This document shows, in pieces, positions 15,231-24,282 of a stretch of 64,000 nucleotides of DNA; position 1 is the stretch's first letter; each line of letters begins with the position of its first letter. The DNA comes from Rhodothermales bacterium (GTDB lineage Bacteria > Bacteroidota > Rhodothermia > Rhodothermales > Bin80): contig JANQES010000132.1 of assembly GCA_028278205.1 (NCBI GenBank), forward strand, positions 1 to 64,000. The letters run 5' to 3'. The notes under the pieces were generated by a model, which did no database searches, was not told the origin of the DNA, and saw nothing but the letters and a program-made list of their open reading frames with translations. A program made the position numbers and the translations under genes.

Positions 15231-16790
15231 TCACGGACGGCTGCGGCCTTCCGCCTGATACTGCTCCAACAGCGCCGTCAACCGCGCGACGACGGCGGGT
15301 TCCTGATCGTACAGGTTGTTTTGCTCCGCCGGATCATCCGCCAGGTTATAAAGCTGTCCGGCGGGCTCGCCGGGTTTGGGTTCGTAGCGGCGCGGCGGCG
15401 TGAAACCGCCGGAGCCGCGCCCCAGAATCAGCTTCCAGCCGTCCTGCCGAATCGCAAACATGCCATCAAGCGAATGATTTACGATGACCTCGCGTAGCGG
15501 TGCCGTCGGCGTTTCGCCTTTCAGAACAGGCAGGAAGTCGAAACTGTCTTCGCCCGCATCGCCTGGCAACTCCGCGCGGAGGAGGGCGGCGAAGGTAGCC
15601 ATCAGGTCGGTCAATGAGACCAGATGATCGCTGGCGCTGCCGGCGGCGATGCGCCCGGGCCAGCGGACGATGAACGGGACGCGGTGGCCGCCTTCCCAGA
15701 TGTCGGCTTTCTGGCCGCGCCAGGGCCGGTTGGCGAGGTGGCCGTAGGTTTCGAAGTCGTCCGGCAGCCAGTGCGCGCCATTGTCGCTGGTAAAGATGAC
15801 GAGCGTGTTATCGCGCGCGCCGGCTCGCTCCAGCGCGTCGAGTATCTGGCCCGTGGTGTAGTCTACCTGCGTCGTGAAGTCGCCGTAGGGGCCGGCCCCG
15901 CTTCGCCCGTCGAACTCCTCCGTGGGCAACCACGGCGTATGCGGCGCCGAGAGCGGGACGTACAGGAAAAAAGGCTGCTCCGGCGCGCCGGCAGCCTGCC
16001 TTTCGATGAAGGCGACGGCTTTTTCCGTGATATCGGGCAGCACGTCGATGTGGCGGAAGCCGGGCGCTATCAGGCCGCCTCGCCAGAAGCCGTCTCCGCC
16101 GTGCCGGCGCATCCGGCTGGCGGCTATCGTATCGGTAGGCGGCGCGACGACGCCTTCGTTTTCGACGTAGACGTACGGTGTGAAATCGAGCGAGGCGGGG
16201 ATGCCGAAGAAGTAGTCGAAGCCGAGGGCGTTGGGGCCGGGCCGCAGCGGTTGGTTGTAATCGGTCGAGTCGGCGTTGCCCAGGCCGAGGTGCCATTTGC
16301 CCACGGCGCCGGTGGCATAGCCGTGCTGCTTGAACAGCGACGCCACCGTCATACGCGTCGTATCGATCAGGTTGGGCGAATAGCCCACGAGCACGCCGCG
16401 TTTCAGGCGCGTCCGCCAGGCGTAGCGCCCGGTCAGCAGGCCGTAGCGCGTGGGCGTACACACCGCCGAGGGCGAGTGGGCGTCGGTGAAGCGCATCCCC
16501 TCATCGGCCAGCCGGTCGAGGTTGGGAGTGGGGATCTTCGACTCGTCGTTGTACCGCCCCGGATCGCCATAGCCCAGGTCATCCGCCAGAATCACTACGA
16601 CGTTTGGGTGCGACGGCGTGGTGTCTGATTGGCAGGCGCCGAGGGCGAGGAGGAGGGCGAGGAGGAGTGAAGGAAAAGGAGAGAGGGAGAGAGGGGGAGA
16701 GGGAGATGATGCCCCTGGTCCCCCTTTCTCCCTCTCCCCCGTTTTCCCTTGCCCCCTCTCCTCCTCGCCGTGTCGTTGAAATGGAGTCAT
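15231..16790 (-). CDS. Arylsulfatase-family lipoprotein with CTPTR active-site motif
   Basis: A type I formylglycine-dependent sulfatase. The active-site motif is Cys111-Thr-Pro-Thr-Arg115 followed by YGLLTGR. Metal-binding NVVVILADDLGYGD, AVGKWHLG and FTSDNGAHW are all present. The hydrophobic core LLLALLLALGAC ends in a lipobox at Cys53. Odd feature: the ATG at 16790 is followed by about 38 codons from a GGGAGA/TCTCCC inverted repeat (EERGQGKTGEREKG, then SPSPPLSLSPFPS) that run straight into the signal core, with no other in-frame start. It probably removes sulfate from a polysaccharide. It needs a maturation enzyme not found in this window. Confidence 0.88.
   Translation of the reverse strand: MTPFQRHGEEERGQGKTGEREKGGPGASSPSPPLSLSPFPSLLLALLLALGACQSDTTPSHPNVVVILADDLGYGDPGRYNDESKIPTPNLDRLADEGMRFTDAHSPSAVCTPTRYGLLTGRYAWRTRLKRGVLVGYSPNLIDTTRMTVASLFKQHGYATGAVGKWHLGLGNADSTDYNQPLRPGPNALGFDYFFGIPASLDFTPYVYVENEGVVAPPTDTIAASRMRRHGGDGFWRGGLIAPGFRHIDVLPDITEKAVAFIERQAAGAPEQPFFLYVPLSAPHTPWLPTEEFDGRSGAGPYGDFTTQVDYTTGQILDALERAGARDNTLVIFTSDNGAHWLPDDFETYGHLANRPWRGQKADIWEGGHRVPFIVRWPGRIAAGSASDHLVSLTDLMATFAALLRAELPGDAGEDSFDFLPVLKGETPTAPLREVIVNHSLDGMFAIRQDGWKLILGRGSGGFTPPRRYEPKPGEPAGQLYNLADDPAEQNNLYDQEPAVVARLTALLEQYQAEGRSRP
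16661..16768. repeat. GAGGAG/GGGAGA purine-pyrimidine inverted array, copy 2 (inside sulfatase 5' end)
   Basis: The purine arm 16661-16704 and pyrimidine arm 16720-16768 pair across a short centre. On the minus strand the array is the first part of the sulfatase reading frame and stays open throughout. It adds about 35 residues before and within the signal peptide. Confidence 0.8.
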
Positions 16791-16812
16791 CTGAAAGATG
16801 GCTAAACGTTGG

Positions 16813-18108
16813 TTAACGCATCCGATCCAGCACCGCCCGGAAGCGTTGTTTGACCTCGCGCGCGTCCTCCGTCAATGCCTCATCTGCAACGGGGCGTTGT
16901 TCTCGCGGATCGTCCGAGATGTGATAGAAGGTGCTGTCTTCGTAGAGTTTCCAGTTTCGATCCTGCACAAAACGCCGATTCGAGAAATTAGCCCAATTCG
17001 GCGCGTAATGGCAAAAAATCCACGATCTGACCGAATCGGCCTGGCCGGTGAGTTGATCGTAGAAGCTCAGCCCGTCCGTAAAAAAGTCCGCCGGCACCTC
17101 GCGTTGTGCCACCTCCATCAACGTGGGGAGAAAATCGGTAAAATCGATGAGGTTGTCGTTGACCTGGCCGGGCGCGATGGCGCCGGGCCAGTTAGCGACC
17201 ATCGGGACGTGGGTGCCGGCTTCGGTGGGGTAGCCTTTGTGGCCCTGGATCCTGAGATCGCCCACCGACGACGTCACGTCCCGGTCGGTGCCGTTGTCGC
17301 CGGTGAAGAGCAGCAGCGTGTTTTCGCGCAATCCGAGCCGGTCCAACTGCGCCGTGATGCGCCCGATGACCTTGTCCATGTAGGCGACGTTGGCGGCGAA
17401 ATAGGTGGTGTCGTTGATATTCTCCATCATGGGATCGAACGCGGCATAGTCCGGATGGTCCGGTGTCGGCTGAAACGGGTCGTGGGTGAGGATCATCGGA
17501 TAGTAGAGAAAAAATGGTTGCTCCCGATGGCGTTCTAGAAAGGCTTCGATGTACTCGGCAAAGAGATCCGGGCCGTAGCCGTTGGGGAATTCCTGCACGC
17601 CCTGGCCGGAGACATCGAGCGTGGGGCCTTTGAACCGTCGCCCGCGCTCTTTGACCTGCCACAGGCTGTATTCGTCGAAGCCGGCTTCTTCGGGGACGCT
17701 GCCGCCGCGCCCGGCGAGTTCGCGCTGGTGGTTGTTGCCGTAGAGTTGCCATTTGCCCACCACGGCGGTTCGGTACCCGGCGTCCTGCAAAAGATGGCCG
17801 AAGGTTCGCTCGGCGGGATCGAGCAGGCCGAAGCCGATGTAGTTGCGGAAGTTGTACTTGCCCGTCATCAGTTGCACCCGCGACGGCGTGCATAGCGGCG
17901 TGGAATAGGCATGCGTAAACCGCATCCCTGTTTCGGCCAGCGCATCGAGATTCGGCGTCTGGTAGGACGTGCTGCCGTTGACGCCCAGCGTCTCATAGCC
18001 CAGGTCGTCGGCCATGATGAGGATGATGTTGGGCGGGGCGGGCGGCTCGGTCGTACAGCCCGCCCATCCGATAGCAACCAGCGCGAAGAGCATCCAGAGG
18101 CGTTTCAT
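16813..18108 (-). CDS. Sulfatase-family lipoprotein with CTPSR active-site motif
   Basis: A 431-residue sulfatase. The start at 18108 is chosen because AAGGA lies about eight bases upstream and MKRLWMLFALVAIGWAGC follows, a lipoprotein signal with Cys18. Active-site motif Cys73-Thr-Pro-Ser-Arg77, with PPNIILIMADDLGYE, VVGKWQLYG and FTGDNGTDRD as metal and substrate-site markers. It is shorter than canonical arylsulfatases and resembles the bacterial AslA-type sulfatases of glycan-utilisation clusters. Next to the 15231 sulfatase on the same strand, so the two probably act on different sulfates of one polymer. Confidence 0.9.
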   Translation of the reverse strand: MKRLWMLFALVAIGWAGCTTEPPAPPNIILIMADDLGYETLGVNGSTSYQTPNLDALAETGMRFTHAYSTPLCTPSRVQLMTGKYNFRNYIGFGLLDPAERTFGHLLQDAGYRTAVVGKWQLYGNNHQRELAGRGGSVPEEAGFDEYSLWQVKERGRRFKGPTLDVSGQGVQEFPNGYGPDLFAEYIEAFLERHREQPFFLYYPMILTHDPFQPTPDHPDYAAFDPMMENINDTTYFAANVAYMDKVIGRITAQLDRLGLRENTLLLFTGDNGTDRDVTSSVGDLRIQGHKGYPTEAGTHVPMVANWPGAIAPGQVNDNLIDFTDFLPTLMEVAQREVPADFFTDGLSFYDQLTGQADSVRSWIFCHYAPNWANFSNRRFVQDRNWKLYEDSTFYHISDDPREQRPVADEALTEDAREVKQRFRAVLDRMR

Positions 18109-18221
18109 CGTCCTTCTCAGAAGTTCGTGTTTTCGAGGGTCCGGCAGAGCGCTCTGTTTCGGAAGCACGAAGAAGTTAGACGTTGATGGCGTGATCCTCA
18201 ACCGGATCGTCTTGTTGTGTC

Positions 18222-18392
18222 CTCTGCTTTGTCTGGGGTAAATGGTGCGGCACGCTCGAAGGCGAAAAGCGTCTTCGTGAACCGGGCGTGACGATTCGCT
18301 GTCTGCCCTTTGAGCAAAGCGGCAGCGAAGGCCCGTGCCTCATCACCGGCCAGCCGCCAACGCTCGATGCCCTGTACGCGAAAGCGTATTAG
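18222..18392 (+). pseudogene. proS: C-terminal fragment of prolyl-tRNA synthetase
   Basis: An open stretch of about 56 codons without a start. It reads FVWGKWCGTLEGEK, then GVTIRCLPFEQSGSEGPCLI and TGQPPTLDALYAKAY before TAG at 18390. This is the recognisable end of an archaeal/eukaryote-type prolyl-tRNA synthetase: a C-terminal zinc-like region, then TIRCIP and the terminal FAKAY tail. The catalytic and anticodon-binding parts are absent, so it cannot be functional. Its stop overlaps the end of the convergent cytochrome gene. Most likely the relic of a rearrangement that moved or deleted proS. Upstream limit is uncertain. Confidence 0.65.
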
Positions 18393-21016
18393 TCGTCCTC
18401 ATCCCAGAGGCAGCCGCGTTCGTGCGTGTAGCACTCGTGTTCGGGGTCACCGCCGGAGAGGAGGTAGGCCATGATATCCATCACCTCCTGTCCGTTGAGC
18501 CGGTTGAGCAGGCGCGGCGGCATGATCGATACCGACGACACCTCGCGCTTCGCGATATCGGCCTTCGCCACACGAATCTGCTGGTCCGGCGCATAAGGAT
18601 TCTGGTTGAGCATCACCACCTCGTCATCCTCGCCGACGATCCGCCCGACGACGGTCTTGCCATCCGTCATGGTCAGGAGCGCCGCTGCGTACTGGTCCGA
18701 GATGGCATCGCTCGGCGAGTCGATAGCTTCGAGGATATCGCCCCGTGAAAACCGCGTGCCTACCTGCGTGAGGTCCGGGCCGATGGCGCCGCCGGCGCCG
18801 CGCATCGTATGACAGGCCAGGCACAACGCCGCCGCATACATCCGCCGTCCCCGTTCCAGGTTGCGCGGCTTCGCCAGTTCATCGCGCATCAGAAGGTTGA
18901 TTTCTTTACGATTCCAGTTGCGGCCCGGCCCTTCGGGTTGCGGCAGATCGGCCAGGTTCAGGGCCTGGGCAGAGTAGGAATCGGTGAGGTCGGCGAGGGC
19001 TTCGCGGTCGGCCTGGGGGACGTGTTCGAGGGCGTCGGCGCGGATGTTTTCGAGGAAGCCGACGTAGCTGCGCCCGCCGCTTTTGCGCAGGGCGTCGTAG
19101 AACCACTGGAAGTATGCCTCGCGTTGCGCCAGCGTCCAGCCCGCGCGCACGTGCCGCACGTTCAGCACCACGTCGATCTCCTGCGGCTGCGGCATGTTGG
19201 CCCGCATGTCGGTGATGGCCGGGCCGTACTGCTCGCTACGCAGGGTCACCGAATCGTCGAGCAGCAGCATATCGTCCGGCGCCTGATGGCTGTACGCGGC
19301 GAGCAGTGCAAGCATCTTGCCGGTGATGCCGGGCGCTTCGAGCGCCGCCAGCAGCCGTCCTCGTTCTCGGTTCAGGGTCTCATCGGCTTCCGGAAACCGC
19401 GCGTCCAGAAAGGCGACGACCTCGTCGCGCAGGGCGCCTTCGGGAGCGCCGAGCCGAATCATCACGAGGCTGTAGGCCCGCAGCAGATCCAACTGTTGCG
19501 CCATCGAAAGCCCCGCCTCGTCGATGGATAAAAGGGCGCGAAACGCCGGGTCGCGCTGGGCCGCATCGGCGTGCCGGGCCAGCGCGATGACGGCGTAGAG
19601 CCGGCGAATGGGATCTTGCTCGGCGAAGACGTGGTCCTTCCAGGTCTCGACCGGCTGATGCTCGACGGCCACCCGCGCGGCGTAGCGGACGAAGCGGTCG
19701 GCATGACTGAGGTGGGGCCACGCGGCGTCGAGAGCTTGCGGATTCTGCTGGATATGAAACATCTCCAGCCTGCGCCGGAGCTTCTGCTGGATGGTTGGGC
19801 GGGGCGTGGTAGCCAGGGGCGAGGTATCGTCGGGGCCGGTGTAGGAGACGCGGATCAGGTACGAGTCGAGCCGCCGCCCGCCGGTGGCGAAGTAGAGCGC
19901 CCCGTCTGGCCCGATGAGCCCGTCGGTGAGCGGCAACGGGACGCCGGAAAGAAACTCCTCGACCTCGCCGGTATACGTGGCTCCATCCGGACGAAGCCCC
20001 ACCCAGTAGATCGTCCCGAAGCTCCAGTCGAAGACGAAAAGGCCCTGTTGATACCGGCGCGGAAAGGCGGCCTTCGCCCCGCTGACAATGCCGGTGGGCG
20101 AGCCCTGGCCGATATCGACGACGCCGGGCAGAGCATCCGGATAATACGACGGCCACTTGCCCGACCCGGTGCGCCAGCCGTACTCGCTGCCGCTGGTGAC
20201 GTGGATCACGCGGATGGGCCGGTACCACGGCATCCCCAGATCCCACTCCATATCCGAATCGAACGTAAAAAGCTCGCCCGCTGCGTTGAAGGCAATATCG
20301 TAGGCATTGCGAAAGCCGATGCTCACCAGATCCCACTGCTGCCCCAGGGAATCCGTCCGGGCGATCCACCCGCCGGGCGCGGTACGATCCGAGGCATGCC
20401 CGCGCGGATCGCGGAGCGCCGGGATCACCTGATCTTCCTGCCACACCGGCGGCACGACAGCCCGGTACGACGCCGGTAGTTCGGTGTGATTGCCGGCCAC
20501 CAGATAGAGCGATGCGCCGTCGGGACCGAGTATGACCGAATGCGGCCCATGCTCGCCGAAGCCTTCGAACGTGGCGAGGGTCTTGATGGTGTCGAATTGA
20601 TCGTCGCCGTCGGTGTCGAAGACGCGGTAGAGGCCGCTGCCGCGCCCGTCCACACCTTCTTCGCTGTTGACGACCACGTAGAGGCTGTTGAAGGCCCACA
20701 GCAGCCCATTGGCATGCCCGATGGCGATGTCGAGCTTTTCGACTTTCGTCGTTGCCGGGTCGCTGCCCGGCGGCGCCGGTTCGATCCGATAGAGCGCGCC
20801 GTGCTGGTCGGACGCCAGCAACCGCCCGCGCGGATCCATCGCCAGAGCCACCCAGGAGCTGCTGTCGGCGGCGGTCGGATGATAGAGGATGTCTGCCTGG
20901 AAGCCCTCCGGAACGGTCAGTTTTGGGGGCTCATCGTCGGGTGCGGGAGCCGCGTCGAAAGCCAGGCCTACAAAGAGGCCCAGGCATATCAGCAAAGAAG
21001 ACAGTAGGTAGCGCAT
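18389..21016 (-). CDS. PVC-type c-type cytochrome / beta-propeller membrane protein
   Basis: An 875-residue exported protein with signal MRYLLSSLLICLGLFVGLA. Residues 30-400 form a sugar-dehydrogenase-like beta-propeller (LTVPEGFQADILYHP, DPRGRLLASDQHGALYRI, GFRNAYDIAFNAAGELF, TDGLIGPDGALYFATGG). A helical HEAT-like middle follows. The C-terminal cytochrome carries the haem site Cys732-Leu-Ala-Cys735-His736 and the GPDLTQVGTRFSRGDILEAI stretch of the Planctomycetes-Verrucomicrobia haem-binding domain (TIGR02603). Met832 in SIMPPRL is the likely sixth ligand. Such proteins probably oxidise sugars and donate electrons in the periplasm. Set among sulfatases and a hexosaminidase. Confidence 0.88.
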   Translation of the reverse strand: MRYLLSSLLICLGLFVGLAFDAAPAPDDEPPKLTVPEGFQADILYHPTAADSSSWVALAMDPRGRLLASDQHGALYRIEPAPPGSDPATTKVEKLDIAIGHANGLLWAFNSLYVVVNSEEGVDGRGSGLYRVFDTDGDDQFDTIKTLATFEGFGEHGPHSVILGPDGASLYLVAGNHTELPASYRAVVPPVWQEDQVIPALRDPRGHASDRTAPGGWIARTDSLGQQWDLVSIGFRNAYDIAFNAAGELFTFDSDMEWDLGMPWYRPIRVIHVTSGSEYGWRTGSGKWPSYYPDALPGVVDIGQGSPTGIVSGAKAAFPRRYQQGLFVFDWSFGTIYWVGLRPDGATYTGEVEEFLSGVPLPLTDGLIGPDGALYFATGGRRLDSYLIRVSYTGPDDTSPLATTPRPTIQQKLRRRLEMFHIQQNPQALDAAWPHLSHADRFVRYAARVAVEHQPVETWKDHVFAEQDPIRRLYAVIALARHADAAQRDPAFRALLSIDEAGLSMAQQLDLLRAYSLVMIRLGAPEGALRDEVVAFLDARFPEADETLNRERGRLLAALEAPGITGKMLALLAAYSHQAPDDMLLLDDSVTLRSEQYGPAITDMRANMPQPQEIDVVLNVRHVRAGWTLAQREAYFQWFYDALRKSGGRSYVGFLENIRADALEHVPQADREALADLTDSYSAQALNLADLPQPEGPGRNWNRKEINLLMRDELAKPRNLERGRRMYAAALCLACHTMRGAGGAIGPDLTQVGTRFSRGDILEAIDSPSDAISDQYAAALLTMTDGKTVVGRIVGEDDEVVMLNQNPYAPDQQIRVAKADIAKREVSSVSIMPPRLLNRLNGQEVMDIMAYLLSGGDPEHECYTHERGCLWDEDD

Positions 21017-21066
21017 CAGGCAGGTTGGGTTTGGTCGAACACGCAGGCAGGGTGTGGAGGGTGTTG

Positions 21067-21219
21067 TTTGAATATCGACCCATAGAATATCGATTGCAGA
21101 ATGTAGAAGGTACTGTCAGCGCCTTCGACATTCTGACACGAGCCGCAGGCGACTGACGAAGTAAATCCTTGTTCGCTATTCGATATTCAAAACAATCCGA
21201 AATCCAAAATCTAAAATCA
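21067..21219. repeat. Composite repeat: TTGAATATCG element copy 2, CGACTGACGAAGTAAA word, and TCCAAAAT half-array
   Basis: TTGAATATCGACC and GAATATCGATTGCAGAATG words (21067-21109) pair with CTATTCGATATTCAA near 21176. The right arm is interrupted by CGAGCCGCAGGCGACTGACG at 21139-21158, which recurs inverted at 47680-47706. A half-copy of the CCAAAATC family follows at 21193-21219. Three repeat families therefore share one spacer. Confidence 0.7.
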
Positions 21220-23817
21220 CCGCACCACCGCTGTTCGGCTCCCCCGGCCTTGCGTGTCGAACGTTTTCACCTTCACCGTCCCGCTTACCGCCACCGGGCC
21301 GTCGTAGAGCGGCGACGAGGCGGTCGGTTCGGTGCCGTCGGTGGTGTAGCGGAGCGTCAGGCCGGGGAAGGCCGTGTTGGCTTTGAGCATCCCGTCTTCG
21401 AGGATCGCACCCGGCGGCGGCAGGCGATAGACGACGCCGCCGTAAAGATAATCCAGACGCGGCAACTCGCGCTTGCCCAGGCTGTGGGCAAAGCCGTTCC
21501 ACGCCTCGGCAAGCTGCCGGCTGCGCGCGGCGAGATCCTCGACCGTCGCCCAGGCCGGTTGTCCGGCCCACGCACGCTCAGCCAGGCTCAGCATTTTGGG
21601 GAACGCCAGGTATTCCATCGTCGCGGCGCCTTTGGCATTCTCGGCCCACAACTGTCCCTGAAGCCCCAGGATATTTTGCCGCCCGGCCTCGGTGAGCCGG
21701 ACGTGATCCCGAAAGGCTGTCGCCGGGTCGATGGCGTTGCCCATCCGATCCTCAACAGAACTTTTGTAAAGATCGAATGGGACGAGTTCGAACGGCTTTT
21801 TGGTATCGACGAAGGCGGCCCAGTAATAGCCCGTTTCCTGCGGATCTTTGTCGTAAGACAGGTCGAAGTAGAGGTTCGTCGCGTTCGACATCACCACCTT
21901 GAACCCGGCGTTGGCGAGTTTGTAGGCCGTGTCTTCGGCGCCCCAGCCCAGGACGGTGTTCCAGACGTACGACTGGAGGTTATCGTTGAGGAAGGCTTCG
22001 TTGGGCGTTTTGACGGTTTGCCCGCCGCGTGTCTCTTCCTTGAGCGCGATCTCTTCCCACCCGGCAGTGATGAGGCCGCGCTCGGCCAGAATGTCGCTGA
22101 ATCGACCTACAAAATAGGTGAACAGATCCTCCGCGCTCTCCACGTCCGGGTCTTCTTCGATCAGCCGCTGGCAGGCCGGCGATTTTTCCCAGACGCCGCG
22201 CGGCACCTCGTCGCCGCCGGTGTGGATGGTCGTCAGCGGCACGCCCGCTTCGGCATACATCGCCGCGAGGTCATCCACGACCACCTCCAGAAAGCGATAG
22301 GTCGAAGGCAGGCAGACGTTGATCACATTATCCGTCCACATCTGCACCGAGATGTATTCCGACTGATCGTCCGGCTCGCTGAGCAAGAAGGCGTCTTCCT
22401 CCTCGCCGCGTCCTTGCGCTACCAGCCCCGCGTGGCGTGCCTGCATCGATTTGATGGCCGCCCGCGCATGCCCCGGCACGTCGATCTCCGGAATCACCTC
22501 GATGTGACGGGCGTGGGCGTGCTGGAGGATTTCGATGAAATCGGCGCGGGTGTAAAAGCCGCTGCCGTTCGACGCAGCAGGATCCGGATCGGGGCCGGAG
22601 CCGAACGACGGCACGAGGCGGTCGTGTCCGTCGAGGGTATGGCCGCGTCTGCCGCCCACCTCCGTCAACGCCGGCAGCCTGTCGATAGCCAGCCGCCAGC
22701 CTTCGTCGTCGGTCAGGTGGAAGTGAAACTTGTTGAGCTTGTAAAACGCCATCACATCCAGCAATTTTTTGACAGCGTCTTTCGACTGGAAATTGCGCGC
22801 CACGTCGAGGTGCTGGCCCCGGTAGGCAAAGCGCGGTGCATCCTCCACCGTCACCGCATCCACCCTGATGGCCTCTTGCGCCTGCCGATACGCCTCCACC
22901 GGCAGCCAGGCGCGCAGGCTCTGGATGCCGTAGAAAACGCCCGCGTCGTCGCTGCCCGTAATCGTGATGCCGGTTTCGGTGTCGATGGTGAGCCGGTAGG
23001 CCTCGCTTGCGCCGGCAGCCACCGCGCCCCGGTTCAGGACGACGACGTTGGCGGCGGCTTCGGTGCTTTCGAGGGTCTTCAGCCGCGCGCCTAGCAGGGG
23101 TTCTAAGGCATCGGCCAGATAGGCGGCTTCGGCGTCGAGGCCGTTTTCGTAGTGGATCTGGAAGGCGCGATCCAACGTCAATGCGCCGGTGTCTTTTTCC
23201 AGCCGCGCGGGCGTGGGCACGATCCGGGGGATGGCATCATCCTCCAGCGGCGTCAGCGCTTGATTGGCTGCGTAGCGTGAGGCAGGCGTCGGCATCGGCA
23301 GGTTGTCGCCCGGCATGCGGTCGGTCTGTGGCCGCGCCGCAAACGGCGCGACCGTGACGTCGGTGATGACCTGCGGCGGCCCGTCGCGGCCTTCTTCATC
23401 GGTGAAGACGACGTAGAACCCGGCGGGCGCCTCGGCTTCTTTGATGATCCAAAACTGCGCGTCGAACAGGATACGCAGCCGCTCGCCCGGCGGCACCGGC
23501 GAGAAGGCCTCGGTAGGCGCCAACTTGAAGAAATCGCCGTTGATGTGGGTGAACGTGACGGTTTCCGGAACCCTCTCGGGGATCGGCATCCGCACGAAGT
23601 TGAAATAGAGCGCCCAGCCCTCGCCCGTCAGATCGTCCGTGCCTTTGTTGGTGATCGTCAGGGCCGCCTTGAAACTGTTGGCGCCGTCCTGGTGGTTGTC
23701 CAACACCTCAAATTCGATAGCGAGTTGATCGGCGGCAGGGTGGTCAGGCGATGCTGTACAACCTGCCGCCAGCAAGATCCCGGCAAGGAGGAGGCGTCGT
23801 ATTCCGTGGTTCCGCAC
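21217..23817 (-). CDS. Beta-N-acetylhexosaminidase, GH20, chitobiase-type architecture
   Basis: About 866 residues from the GTG at 23817, beginning VRNHGIRRLLLAGILLAAGC, a lipoprotein signal. Domains in order: CHB_HEX carbohydrate-binding domain, GH20 N-terminal domain, GH20 catalytic barrel and a short C-terminal chitobiase-type beta domain ending the protein. The catalytic pair Asp536-Glu537 lies in IHTGGDEVPRGVW; substrate residues appear in FHFHLTDDEGWRLAID and IPEIDVPGHARAAI. It should remove terminal GlcNAc or GalNAc from glycans, working with the adjacent sulfatases. The frame extends to a TTG at 23964, but those 49 codons are CCCCGTAGGGG repeat sequence. The true start is uncertain. 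Confidence 0.9.
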   Translation of the reverse strand: MRNHGIRRLLLAGILLAAGCTASPDHPAADQLAIEFEVLDNHQDGANSFKAALTITNKGTDDLTGEGWALYFNFVRMPIPERVPETVTFTHINGDFFKLAPTEAFSPVPPGERLRILFDAQFWIIKEAEAPAGFYVVFTDEEGRDGPPQVITDVTVAPFAARPQTDRMPGDNLPMPTPASRYAANQALTPLEDDAIPRIVPTPARLEKDTGALTLDRAFQIHYENGLDAEAAYLADALEPLLGARLKTLESTEAAANVVVLNRGAVAAGASEAYRLTIDTETGITITGSDDAGVFYGIQSLRAWLPVEAYRQAQEAIRVDAVTVEDAPRFAYRGQHLDVARNFQSKDAVKKLLDVMAFYKLNKFHFHLTDDEGWRLAIDRLPALTEVGGRRGHTLDGHDRLVPSFGSGPDPDPAASNGSGFYTRADFIEILQHAHARHIEVIPEIDVPGHARAAIKSMQARHAGLVAQGRGEEEDAFLLSEPDDQSEYISVQMWTDNVINVCLPSTYRFLEVVVDDLAAMYAEAGVPLTTIHTGGDEVPRGVWEKSPACQRLIEEDPDVESAEDLFTYFVGRFSDILAERGLITAGWEEIALKEETRGGQTVKTPNEAFLNDNLQSYVWNTVLGWGAEDTAYKLANAGFKVVMSNATNLYFDLSYDKDPQETGYYWAAFVDTKKPFELVPFDLYKSSVEDRMGNAIDPATAFRDHVRLTEAGRQNILGLQGQLWAENAKGAATMEYLAFPKMLSLAERAWAGQPAWATVEDLAARSRQLAEAWNGFAHSLGKRELPRLDYLYGGVVYRLPPPGAILEDGMLKANTAFPGLTLRYTTDGTEPTASSPLYDGPVAVSGTVKVKTFDTQGRGSRTAVVR

Positions 23818-23887
23818 GCGTCTGGGCTTTGGTTCGTTCTGGTGATTTTTGGATGATGGAGGGTGTCTGCAAGCTGAATTGTTGAAA

Positions 23888-24049
23888 CAGCCCCGTAGGG
23901 GCGGCCTGTTTGTAGTTCGTTCTGATTGCTTTAGAAAAAAGCTCCGTAGGAGCGGCCTGTTCAAAAAAACAGGTCACCCCTACGGGGTTCATTTTTGGGG
24001 CATGGCTTTTTTCTACAAACAGGTCGTCCGAACCTGCGTAGGCAGGGGG
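23888..24049. repeat. CCCCGTAGGGGC repeat cluster, copies 2-4
   Basis: CAGCCCCGTAGGGGC at 23888, a variant CTCCGTAGGAGCGGCCTGTT at 23942 and its inverse AACAGGTCACCCCTACGG at 23968-23985 make a hairpin. TACAAACAGGTCGTCC near 24015 repeats the loop word of the 15140 element. Together with the 24184 half-repeat this fills most of the 465-base gap 23818-24282. The phosphatase fragment lies in the rest. Confidence 0.7.
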
Positions 24050-24112
24050 GACTATGCCGACACACTCCAATATACAGGTTTTCGGTGTGGATGGCGTCCG
24101 GCTTATCGGAGT

Positions 24113-24196
24113 TTCAACGTTGAATCGTTCGGGGAGGCCGTCGGTCATCAGCAGCACCATGTCGCCGGGGGGCAGATCGGTATGTTGAAGAATCTG
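24113..24196 (-). pseudogene. Short fragment of a SpoIIE/RsbU-type PP2C phosphatase
   Basis: About 28 codons read LQHTDLPPGDMVLLMTDGLP followed by ERFNVE. This closely fits the L-x-PGD-x-(L/V)-x-L-x-TDG-(L/V)-E segment near the end of SpoIIE-family serine phosphatase domains, whose Asp binds metal. The codons before and after are repeat sequence and no domain can be completed in any frame. It looks like a decayed relic between a GH20 gene and a sulfatase gene. The match is short, so a chance resemblance is not excluded. Confidence 0.4.
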
Positions 24197-24245
24197 ACAG
24201 TACATTCAAAATTCGGATTTCAACATTCATTATTCGATATTCAAA
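24184..24245. repeat. TTGAATATCG element, partial copy
   Basis: TTGAAGAATCTGACAGTACATTC followed by TTCAACATTCATTATTCGATATTCAAA keeps the loop word (TCTGACA) and right arm of the family at 11971, 21067 and 29958. The left arm is missing. It ends about 40 bases upstream of the sulfatase gene at 24283. Confidence 0.6.
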
Positions 24246-24282
24246 GGACACCCTCAATCTATGTCATCAAGGCCCGGTTCCC

